Source: Pseudomonas sp. MWU15-20650
GTDB lineage: Bacteria; Pseudomonadota; Gammaproteobacteria; Pseudomonadales; Pseudomonadaceae
DNA length: 38,566 nt
Direction: 5' to 3'
Assembly: GCF_023242475.1 (NCBI RefSeq)
Contig: NZ_JALJFG010000048.1
Coordinates: forward strand, 1 to 38,566
The notes under the pieces are model-generated. The model saw only the letters and a program-made list of their open reading frames with translations, had not been told where the DNA came from and did not search any database. Made by a program: the position numbers and the translations under genes. Below, in pieces: positions 8,553 through 16,093 of the stretch (the first letter of the stretch is position 1; each line of letters starts with the position of its first letter).

Positions 8553-8780
8553 TCACACGCCCAGGAGCGCTGCAATTTTGTCTTTGAGCAACAACCGTTT
8601 CTTCTTCAGCTTCTCTACATCCTGGTCGCTGGCGCTGGCCTTTTCCGCACCCAGCACCTCTGCGTCGGCCGCGTCATAGCGAGCGAATAAAGAGTCCAGC
8701 CGTTTATCGCTCGCCCTGTGCTTGTGAACCTCTTCCTTGCTCAACCCCAAGTCCTGATACAGGTCGTGTTTCACTGGCAT
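8553..8780 (-). CDS. DUF465 (YdcH-like) small coiled-coil protein
   Basis: This is a 75-residue, charged, helical protein beginning MPVKHDLYQDLG. It has the DUF465 pattern of a short helical hairpin: HKHRASDKRLDSLFARYD followed by EKLKKKRLLLKDKIAALL. The function of YdcH-like proteins is unknown. I chose the ATG at 8780 because GGAGGT lies upstream at suitable spacing; the in-frame ATG at 8804 would add 8 residues unlike the family. It diverges from the transketolase gene. Confidence 0.88.
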   Translation of the reverse strand: MPVKHDLYQDLGLSKEEVHKHRASDKRLDSLFARYDAADAEVLGAEKASASDQDVEKLKKKRLLLKDKIAALLGV

Positions 8781-8955
8781 GGCGTACCTCCACAAGTTGA
8801 TCAATGGCCTACGCTGTTGAAGCTAGCCCATTGCAACGGGTCTTGTCATGTTCGAGGTCAATAGAATCCCGTTCGTCGCGACACCGACAATGGGATCAAA
8901 CCTTTGCCGTGCCCTGCCCTCCACTGTAGATCGCCACCCGAGGGAGACCGGTTTC

Positions 8956-11013
8956 ATGAATCAAGCTGCCACCGCTGTCGACACCCAATGCATCAACACA
9001 ATTCGCACCCTGGCCATGGACGCCGTGCAGAAGGCCAATTCCGGCCACCCTGGCACTCCCATGGGCCTGGCGCCGGTGGGGTACACGTTGTGGAGCCGCT
9101 TCCTGCGGTTTCACCCGGAGCATCCCGATTGGCCCAACCGTGACCGCTTTGTGTTGTCGGTGGGCCATGCGTCAATGCTGTTGTATTCGTTGCTGCACCT
9201 GGCCGGCGTGGTCGAGATCGATGCGCACGGCAAGCGCTCCGGCCAACCGGCGATCAGCCTGGACGATATCAAGCAGTTCCGCCAGATGGGTTCCAAGACC
9301 CCGGGCCATCCCGAGTACCGCATGACCACCGGCGTGGAAACCACCACCGGCCCACTCGGCCAGGGGTGCGCCAACAGCGTGGGCATGGCCATGGCCGAGC
9401 GTTGGCTGGGCCAGCGCTTCAACCGCGACGGCCAGGTGCTGTTCGACTACGACGTCTACACCCTGTGCGGCGACGGCGACATGATGGAAGGCATCAGCAG
9501 CGAAGCGGCATCGCTGGCCGGGCACTTGAAGCTGGATAACCTGTGCTGGATCTACGACAACAACACCATCAGCATCGAGGGCCACACTGAGCTGGCGTTC
9601 AGCGAAGACGTGAGCAAGCGCTTCCAGGCTTATGGCTGGCACACGTTGCACGTCACCGACGCCAATGACCTGCAGGCGTTGAGCGCGGCGCTGGCGACGT
9701 TCAAGACCAATACCGGCGCGCCGACCCTGATCGTGGTCGACAGCGTGATCGGCTACGGTTCGCCGCATAAACACAACACCGCTGCGGCCCATGGCGAGCC
9801 GTTGGGCGAGGAAGAAATCCGCCTGACCAAAGCCGCGTATGGCTGGCCGCAAGACGCCAGCTTCCTGGTGCCCGACGCCGCCCGCACGGTGCTGCGTGAT
9901 GCACTGCTCGAGCGCGCCGAGCCGCTGTACGCACAATGGAAACAGGCCCTGGCCGCCCTCGACCCACAACTGGCCGACGAACTGCGGCGAATGCGCGCCG
10001 GGGAAATGCCCGAGCAATGGCAGGCGCAATTGCCCAGCTTTGCGGCGGATGCCAAGGGCATCGCCAGCCGGGCGTCCGGCGGCGAGGTGCTGAATGCCTT
10101 CGCCCAGCACATCCCTTGGCTGCTGGGGGGCTCGGCAGATTTGTCGCCCTCGACCAAAACCAACCTCACCTTTGACGGCGCCGGGCGCTTCAGTGCCGAG
10201 GACTACAGCGGGCGCAACCTGCACTTTGGCATCCGTGAACACGCCATGGGCGCGATTGCCAATGGTATGGCGCTGTCCTACCTGCGCCCCTACACCTCGA
10301 CGTTCCTGGTGTTCAGCGACTACATGAAACCGCCGATCCGCCTGGCAGCGATCATGGAATTGCCGGTGGTGTTCGTGTTTACCCATGACTCGATTGGCGT
10401 GGGTGAGGACGGGCCGACACACCAACCTATCGAGCACCTGACCCAGCTGCGCGCCACCCCGGGGCTGCTGACCCTGCGCCCGGGCGATGCGAATGAAACC
10501 CTGGAACTGTGGAAGGTGGCCCTGGCCCAAACCCATCGACCGAGCTGCATGGTGTTGTCACGGCAAGCATTGCCGACCTTGGATCGTACGAAATACGCCA
10601 GCGCCCGTGGCGCGGCCAAGGGCGCCTATGTGCTGGCCGGCGCTGATGCGCCCAACGTCCTGCTGTTGGCAACGGGCAGTGAAGTCAGCCTTGCGGTGGC
10701 CGCCTATGAGCAACTGAAAAGCGAAGGGATTGCCGCGCAAGTGGTTTCAATGCCGAGCTGGGAACTGTTTGAAGACCAGGACGCGACTTACCGCGACAGC
10801 GTGCTGCCACCTGCGGTGAAAGCCCGAGTGGTGGTGGAACAGGCCGGCCCTCTGGGTTGGGACCGCTATGTCGGGCAAACCGGCGCCAAAGTGGTGATGA
10901 ACAGCTTTGGCGCATCGGCCCCACTGCCCAAGTTGCAGGAGAAGTTCGGGTTTACGGTGGAGCATGTGGTGAAGCTAGCCAAGCAACAAATCCAGCACAA
11001 CCTGGCTGAATAA
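8956..11013 (+). CDS. tkt: Transketolase (divergent second type)
   Basis: This is a 685-residue thiamine-diphosphate transketolase of the non-oxidative pentose phosphate pathway. The ThDP/Mg motif GDGDMMEG is at 172-179 with the closing NN at 202-203. The catalytic Glu lies in FGIREHAMGAI in the middle domain, and the phosphate-binding ATGSEVSLA stretch is in the C-terminal domain. Compared with the usual pseudomonad TktA as I recall it, the N terminus reads MNQAATAVDTQCINTIRTLA and there is an insert, about 85-100, after YSLLHLAG, so it looks like a second paralogue. The start has a GGGAG site and matches the family N terminus. Its 3' end is the apparent source of the tandem array that follows. 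Confidence 0.93.
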   Translation: MNQAATAVDTQCINTIRTLAMDAVQKANSGHPGTPMGLAPVGYTLWSRFLRFHPEHPDWPNRDRFVLSVGHASMLLYSLLHLAGVVEIDAHGKRSGQPAISLDDIKQFRQMGSKTPGHPEYRMTTGVETTTGPLGQGCANSVGMAMAERWLGQRFNRDGQVLFDYDVYTLCGDGDMMEGISSEAASLAGHLKLDNLCWIYDNNTISIEGHTELAFSEDVSKRFQAYGWHTLHVTDANDLQALSAALATFKTNTGAPTLIVVDSVIGYGSPHKHNTAAAHGEPLGEEEIRLTKAAYGWPQDASFLVPDAARTVLRDALLERAEPLYAQWKQALAALDPQLADELRRMRAGEMPEQWQAQLPSFAADAKGIASRASGGEVLNAFAQHIPWLLGGSADLSPSTKTNLTFDGAGRFSAEDYSGRNLHFGIREHAMGAIANGMALSYLRPYTSTFLVFSDYMKPPIRLAAIMELPVVFVFTHDSIGVGEDGPTHQPIEHLTQLRATPGLLTLRPGDANETLELWKVALAQTHRPSCMVLSRQALPTLDRTKYASARGAAKGAYVLAGADAPNVLLLATGSEVSLAVAAYEQLKSEGIAAQVVSMPSWELFEDQDATYRDSVLPPAVKARVVVEQAGPLGWDRYVGQTGAKVVMNSFGASAPLPKLQEKFGFTVEHVVKLAKQQIQHNLAE

Positions 11014-11121
11014 ACACCCTCCCTGTGGAAGGGGGCTTGCCACTACCCAGGTTGCAGGAAAGATTCGGGTTTACGGGCCAACCACCAAATCCCGCACAAC
11101 CGCACTGAATAAACACCATCC

Positions 11122-11212
11122 CTGTGGGAGGGGGCTTGCTCCCGATGGCAGTGGATCAGCCAGTATATGAGCGGGCTGACACCGCTATCGGGAGCAAGCC
11201 CCCTCCCACACT
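11122..11212. repeat. REPIN 1 of the array
   Basis: The left REP has the GTGGGAGGGGGCTTGC core and the right REP is its inverted form ending in CCCTCCCACA. The spacer includes ATGAGCGGGCTGACA. It can fold into one long hairpin. Confidence 0.88.
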
Positions 11213-11297
11213 TGCCACTGCCCAGGTTGCAGGGAAAATTCGGATTTACGGGCCAAACACCAAATCCCGCACAACCGCACTGAATAAACACCATCCC

Positions 11298-11388
11298 TGT
11301 GGGAGGGGGCTTGCTCCCGATGGCGGTGGATCAGCCAATATATGAGCGGGCTGACACACCGCTATCGGGAGCAAGCCCCCTCCCACAC
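11298..11388. repeat. REPIN 2 of the array
   Basis: It has the same inverted REP pair as REPIN 1, with GATGGCGG instead of GATGGCAG after the left core and an extra CA in the spacer (CTGACACACCGC). Confidence 0.88.
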
Positions 11389-11472
11389 TTGCCACTGCCC
11401 AGGTTGCAGGAAAAATTCGGATTTACGGGCCAACCACCAAATCCCGCACAACTGCACTGAATAAACACCATC

Positions 11473-11563
11473 CTGTGGGAGGGAGCTTGCTCCCGATGGC
11501 AGTGGATCAGCCAATATATGAGCGGGCTGACACACCGCTATCGGGAGCAAGCCCCCTCCCACA
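11473..11563. repeat. REPIN 3 of the array
   Basis: It has the same inverted REP pair; the left core carries one change (GGGAGGGAGCTTGC). The right half is intact. Confidence 0.88.
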
Positions 11564-11647
11564 CTTGCCACTGCCCAGGTTGCAGGAAAAATTCGGGTTT
11601 ACGGGCCAACCACCAAATCCCGCACAACTGCACTGAATAAACACCAT

Positions 11648-11738
11648 CCTGTGGGAGGGGGCTTGCTCCCGATGGCGGTGGTTCAGCCAACATATGAGCG
11701 GGCTGACACACTGCTATCGGGAACAAGCCCCTCCTGCA
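11648..11738. repeat. REPIN 4 of the array, partly decayed
   Basis: The left REP is intact. The right half differs at several bases (GGGAACAAGCCCCTCCTGCA). It ends about 20 bases before the 3' end of the uvrA paralogue, so it separates two convergent genes. Confidence 0.85.
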
Positions 11739-11756
11739 TTTGATCGGCGTTGACTG

Positions 11757-14276
11757 CTAGGTCAGCGCTCGAGCCAGAAACGGCGCAGTGCGGCTGTTCG
11801 TGTTCTTGGCGACGGTCTGCGGTGCACCACACGCCACGACCTTGCCGCCCGAATCCCCTGCCCCCGGGCCGATATCGATCACCCAGTCACTCTGGGCCAC
11901 CACGCGCATTTCATGCTCGACCACAATCACCGTGTGCCCTGCGTTCACCAGTTGGTTCAGTTGGCTGAGCAACCGGTCGACATCCCGTGGATGCAAGCCG
12001 GTCGTCGGCTCGTCAAGCACGTATAACGTGGCGCCCCGCGCATTGCGTTGCAGCTCGGTGGCGAGCTTGATGCGTTGCGCTTCGCCACCGGAGAGTTCGG
12101 TGGCCGGCTGGCCAAGGCACAGATACCCCAGGCCAATATCGCGCAGCACCTGCAATGAGCGCAGCACGCCGGGCTGTTCGGCAAACACCTCGACCGCCTG
12201 CTCAACCGTCAGCCCCAGCACCTGGGCGATGTTCAAGCCTTGCCAGGTGACGGCCAAGGTTTGGGGGTTATACCGCGCGCCGTGGCAGGTCGGGCATGGC
12301 GCGTACACGCTGGGCATGAACAGCAGTTCAACGCTGACAAACCCTTCACCCTCGCAGTTCGGGCAACGGCCCTTGGCGACGTTGAACGAAAACTGCCCGG
12401 CGTCGTAATGCTGCTGCTTGGCAGCCGGCGTGGCGGCGAACAATTTGCGCACGTTGTCGAACAACCCGGTGTAGGTTGCCAGGTTAGAGCGCGGCGTGCG
12501 GCCAATGGGTTTCTGGTCCACCTGCACCAGGCGGCGGATGTGCTCCAGCCCGGCGCTGATACGCCCGCCGCTGGTTTGTGGGGCATCGTCTTCCAAACTC
12601 GGCTCGTCGTCATTTTCCAGCACGCGACCGAGGCCGCTGCCTACCAACTCCAACAGCGCCTGGCTGACCAGGCTGGATTTACCCGAGCCGGAAATCCCCG
12701 TCACCGCCGTGAAGCAGCCCAACGGAAAATCCACCTGCAGATTACTCAGGTTATTGCGCGTGACCTCCTCAAGCTTCAACCAGCCGCCGGGTTCGCGGCG
12801 TGCTGAATTCGCCGGGCGCGGTTCGGCAAACAAGTATTCGCGGGTTTGCGACGCCTGCACCTGCGCCAGGCCCGCAGGCGGGCCGCTGTACAGCACCTGC
12901 CCGCCATGCTCGCCGGCGGCTGGGCCTACGTCGATCAGCCAGTCGGCGCGGCGCATGGTTTCCAGGTCGTGCTCCACCACAAACAATGAATTACCCGCCG
13001 CTTTCAAGCGTTCCAATGCGCTGAACAGCGCCTCACCATCCGCCGGGTGCAGGCCCGCCGAAGGCTCATCCAACACATAGATGACCCCGAACAACTGCGA
13101 GCCCAACTGAGTGGCCAGGCGCAGGCGCTGCAACTCCCCGGACGACAACGTCGGTGTGCTGCGCTCCAGGGACAGATAACCCAGGCCCAACTCGACCAAG
13201 GTGCTGACCCGCTCCAGCAAATCCTCAGCGATACGCTGCGCAGCGAGGCGTTTCTCCACCGACAGCTTCATCGTGTCCTGCCCCGCGGCCACCGGCCTTA
13301 GCCGCTCGGCCAACTGCACCAGGGACAGTTGCGACAACTCGCCGATGTCCACGCCGGCAAACTTCACCGACAGCGCCGCCTGGGTCAGGCGCTTGCCCTC
13401 GCACATCGGGCAGGCGCTGCCTTGCATGAACTGCGACACGCGCTTTTTCATCAGCGCGCTTTGGGTATGGGCGAAGGTATGCAGGATATAGCGCCGTGCG
13501 CCACTGAACGTGCCCTGATAGCTGGGCTCGAGCTTGCGTTTCAACGCATCGCGGGTCTGCTGCGGGGTGAGGCCGGCGTACACCGGCACGGTGGGGGTTT
13601 CTTCGGTGAACAAGATCCAGTCGCGCTGTTTTTTCGGCAGGTCGCGCCACGGGATATCCACGTTATAGCCCAGGGTCACGAGGATATCGCGCAGGTTCTG
13701 CCCCTGCCACGCCAACGGCCATGACGCCACCGCCCGCTGGCGAATGCTCAAGGACGGATCGGGCACCATCAGCGCCTCCGTCACTTCATACACACGGCCC
13801 AGGCCGTGGCATTGCGGGCACGCGCCCTGGGGCAGGTTCGGCGAAAAGTCCTCGGCATACAGCATGGCCTGGCCTGGCGGGTAGCTGCCGGCCCGGGAAT
13901 AGAGCATGCGGATCAAGCTCGACAAGGTGGTGACACTGCCTACCGATGAACGCGCACTCGGCGTACCCCGTTGCTGTTGCAGGGCCACGGCGGGAGGCAA
14001 GCCCTCGATGCTGTCCACATCCGGCACGCCGACCTGATCGATGAGGCGCCGCGCATAGGGCGCCACCGATTCGAAATATCGGCGCTGAGCCTCGGCATAC
14101 ACCGTGGAAAACGCCAGGGACGACTTGCCGGAACCGGACACGCCGGTGAACACCACCAGTGCATCCCGCGGGATATCCACATCGACGTTGCGCAAGTTAT
14201 GTTCGCGGGCGCCACGCACCCGCACGAAACCCTGAGGCTGGGCAGTGATCTGAGGAATGTTGCGCTGTGACGTCAT
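11757..14276 (-). CDS. UvrA-like ABC ATPase (short UvrA2-type paralogue)
   Basis: This is an 839-residue UvrA-family protein, about 100 residues shorter than canonical UvrA (about 940). Both ATPase modules are intact: Walker A GVSGSGKSS (45-53) and GISGSGKSS, signatures LSSGELQRLRLA and LSGGEAQRIKLA, and Walker B VLDEPSAGLHP and VLDEPTTGLHP. Zinc clusters appear as CPQCHG, CPMCEG, CPNCEG and CPTCHG. Such class II UvrA proteins are thought to lack the UvrB-binding insert and act in damage tolerance or self-protection. The ATG at 14276 overlaps the kinase stop as ATGA and has AAGG upstream; the TTG at 14282 is less likely. The pairing with a sensor kinase is unusual. Confidence 0.9.
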   Translation of the reverse strand: MTSQRNIPQITAQPQGFVRVRGAREHNLRNVDVDIPRDALVVFTGVSGSGKSSLAFSTVYAEAQRRYFESVAPYARRLIDQVGVPDVDSIEGLPPAVALQQQRGTPSARSSVGSVTTLSSLIRMLYSRAGSYPPGQAMLYAEDFSPNLPQGACPQCHGLGRVYEVTEALMVPDPSLSIRQRAVASWPLAWQGQNLRDILVTLGYNVDIPWRDLPKKQRDWILFTEETPTVPVYAGLTPQQTRDALKRKLEPSYQGTFSGARRYILHTFAHTQSALMKKRVSQFMQGSACPMCEGKRLTQAALSVKFAGVDIGELSQLSLVQLAERLRPVAAGQDTMKLSVEKRLAAQRIAEDLLERVSTLVELGLGYLSLERSTPTLSSGELQRLRLATQLGSQLFGVIYVLDEPSAGLHPADGEALFSALERLKAAGNSLFVVEHDLETMRRADWLIDVGPAAGEHGGQVLYSGPPAGLAQVQASQTREYLFAEPRPANSARREPGGWLKLEEVTRNNLSNLQVDFPLGCFTAVTGISGSGKSSLVSQALLELVGSGLGRVLENDDEPSLEDDAPQTSGGRISAGLEHIRRLVQVDQKPIGRTPRSNLATYTGLFDNVRKLFAATPAAKQQHYDAGQFSFNVAKGRCPNCEGEGFVSVELLFMPSVYAPCPTCHGARYNPQTLAVTWQGLNIAQVLGLTVEQAVEVFAEQPGVLRSLQVLRDIGLGYLCLGQPATELSGGEAQRIKLATELQRNARGATLYVLDEPTTGLHPRDVDRLLSQLNQLVNAGHTVIVVEHEMRVVAQSDWVIDIGPGAGDSGGKVVACGAPQTVAKNTNSRTAPFLARALT

Positions 14277-15985
14277 GGACAACCTTGCCTGGCGTTGAGC
14301 ACCGTGCGCACACGTTGCGCCAGGGCCTCGGGACTGTAGGGTTTGCTCAGCAGGTGAATATCGGCGCTGAGCAAATGATTGCTGGAAAGAATGTCGCGGG
14401 TGTGGCCCGAGGTGAACAGCACGGCCACGGGCGGGTTCTGTGCGCGGGCCCAGTCGGCAAGGTCAGTGCTTTTGACCCGACCCGGCATCACCACATCGGT
14501 AAAGATCAGGTCCGGCCGCGCGCCGCCCTGCAACGTCTGTATCGCACGGTCGCCGTCCTCGGCGCAGAGCACCGTATACCCCGACTGTTGCAGCAACTCG
14601 ACGACAGTCAGGCGTACGCCTTCGTTGTCTTCGACCACCAGGATAGTTTCCTGGCCAATGCAATCGAGCCCCCCCTCGCTGCACACATCGGCGCTTTCCG
14701 GCTCCAGGCTGTGGGGGAAATACATCTGCACCACTGAGCCCTTGCCTTGCTCGCTCCACACCTCCACATGCCCGCCACTTTGGCGCACAAAGCCGAACAC
14801 CATGCTCAACCCCAGGCCGGTGCCCTGCCCTTCGCGCTTGGTGGTAAAGAACGGCTCGAAGGCACGCTTGAGCACCTCCGGTGGCATGCCAATACCGGTG
14901 TCGGTCACAGCCAGGCGCACGTACTCACCCGGCTTGACGCTTTTACCGATGCAATCGCCCGGGTTGAGGAGGATGTTTTCCCCGGTGATGCGAATCACAC
15001 CCTCGCCTTGCATGGCATCCCGGGCATTGATCGCCAGGTTGAGCAGCGCGTTTTCCAGCTGGTTGCGGTCGACGTTGATGCACCAGGCGTCCTGGGGCAG
15101 TTGCACGTCGATATGAATGGTTTCCCCCAGCGCCCGTTGCAGCAGCTCACCTAGACCTGCATAGATGCGTTGCGGGTTGTACACCGCCGGCGACAACGGC
15201 TGGCGACGGGCAAAGGCCAACAGTTGCGACGACAGCTTGGCCCCACGCTCTACCGCCGCAATGGCCGCCGTGACGCGGCGTTGCACCTGGGCATTGTCGG
15301 GCTCATGCCGGGCCAGCAAGTGCAGGTTACCGGCGATCACTTGCAGCAGGTTATTGAAGTCGTGAGCCACACCACCGGTCAGGCCGCCGATCGCCTCCAG
15401 CTTCTGCGACTGGCGCAACTGGTCCTCAGCAGCGGAACGCGCCTGCACTTCGGCCGCCACGCGCTGCTCCAGGTTATGGGTGAGTTCCTGGCGCACCTGC
15501 TCGGACTTCACCAGTTCCGTGGTCTCCACCACCAGCGCCAGCACCCCGGCCGGTTGCTGGTTGTCCCCGGCAACGGGGCTGTAATAGAGATCCAGCCACA
15601 CGGTTTCCGGCTTGCCGTTGCGCAACAGCACCAGGTCCTTGTTGTTGAACGACAAGGTGCCGCCGGCCAGGCAGGTGTCCACCACATGGCGGTTGAACTC
15701 GGCCACTTCCGGCCAACCCAGCTCCACGGGCGTGCCCAGCAAGTACGGGTGGCGGCCACCGGCAAATACCGAATAGCTGTCGTTGTAGATCATGTACCCC
15801 GCACGCCCCCACAGCATCACCATCGGCAAGGGTGAAGCCAGCATCATTTGCACGGTGCAGGCCAGGCTGGTGGACCACTGGTCAAGAGGCCCCAGGTCAG
15901 TGGCCGACCAGTCGAACGCGCGAATCCGCTGGGCCATTTCACCGGCCCAACCTTCACAGCCGTGGGAGTTGGATAAAAATTGCAT
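14273..15985 (-). CDS. Hybrid sensor histidine kinase with C-terminal receiver
   Basis: This is a 570-residue soluble kinase. The N-terminal PAS-like sensor (about 30-155) includes MVMLWGRAGYMIYNDSYSVF and the PAC-like VWLDLYYSPVAG. A coiled coil (160-195) leads to the H box GGVAHDFNNLLQ with His208. The N box is around 309-324, the G boxes are TDTGIGMP (361-368) and GTGLGLSM (388-395). The receiver (about 446-566) has the acidic pair Glu452/Asp453, phospho-acceptor Asp497 in IFTDVVMPG and Lys548. There is no membrane segment, so the signal is probably cytoplasmic. The upstream ribosome site is weak. Its stop overlaps the uvrA-like start by 4 bases, implying cotranslation. It begins 108 bases after the dnaE2 stop. 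Confidence 0.92.
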   Translation of the reverse strand: MQFLSNSHGCEGWAGEMAQRIRAFDWSATDLGPLDQWSTSLACTVQMMLASPLPMVMLWGRAGYMIYNDSYSVFAGGRHPYLLGTPVELGWPEVAEFNRHVVDTCLAGGTLSFNNKDLVLLRNGKPETVWLDLYYSPVAGDNQQPAGVLALVVETTELVKSEQVRQELTHNLEQRVAAEVQARSAAEDQLRQSQKLEAIGGLTGGVAHDFNNLLQVIAGNLHLLARHEPDNAQVQRRVTAAIAAVERGAKLSSQLLAFARRQPLSPAVYNPQRIYAGLGELLQRALGETIHIDVQLPQDAWCINVDRNQLENALLNLAINARDAMQGEGVIRITGENILLNPGDCIGKSVKPGEYVRLAVTDTGIGMPPEVLKRAFEPFFTTKREGQGTGLGLSMVFGFVRQSGGHVEVWSEQGKGSVVQMYFPHSLEPESADVCSEGGLDCIGQETILVVEDNEGVRLTVVELLQQSGYTVLCAEDGDRAIQTLQGGARPDLIFTDVVMPGRVKSTDLADWARAQNPPVAVLFTSGHTRDILSSNHLLSADIHLLSKPYSPEALAQRVRTVLNARQGCP

Positions 15986-16093
15986 CGTTGGGCTCTACGC
16001 AAAGAAGAAACAGTCGCAAGCGTTGGAGCACGCCGGACAGGGATGGTTTCACCGGTGTGCGCCAGAGGCCGATTACAACAGAATCCCGCGGCC

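Larger units (their letters stand above)
11014..11750. repeat. Tandem array: transketolase-tail copies fused to REPINs
   Basis: This 740-base gap is filled by direct repeats of about 176 bases. Units start at CCACT(A/G)CCCAGG near 11040, 11215, 11392 and 11568. The first ~80 bases of each unit are a degenerate copy of the last ~95 bases of tkt (10921-11020). They retain the GTTGCAGG, TTCGG(G/A)TTTACGG, CCAAATCC(C)GCACAAC and CTGAATAAACACC stretches but lack about 23 internal bases. The second half of each unit is a REPIN. The real tkt end forms a partial unit zero ending in a mutated REP (CTGTGGAAGGGGGCTTGCC). Short open frames inside the array are repeat shadows. Confidence 0.9.

Noticed and set aside
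9172..10536. Minus-strand open frame of 454 codons antisense to transketolase
   Set aside because: GC-rich shadow of a well-conserved enzyme.
11043..11726. Several 60-85 codon frames inside the tkt-tail/REPIN array, similar to one another
   Set aside because: Their similarity comes from the tandem DNA repeat; they run through REP palindromes and lack ribosome sites.
11014..11750. CRISPR array in the tkt-uvrA gap
   Set aside because: The repeat unit is ~176 bases and the whole unit is repeated, including what would be spacers; the REPs are inverted pairs.
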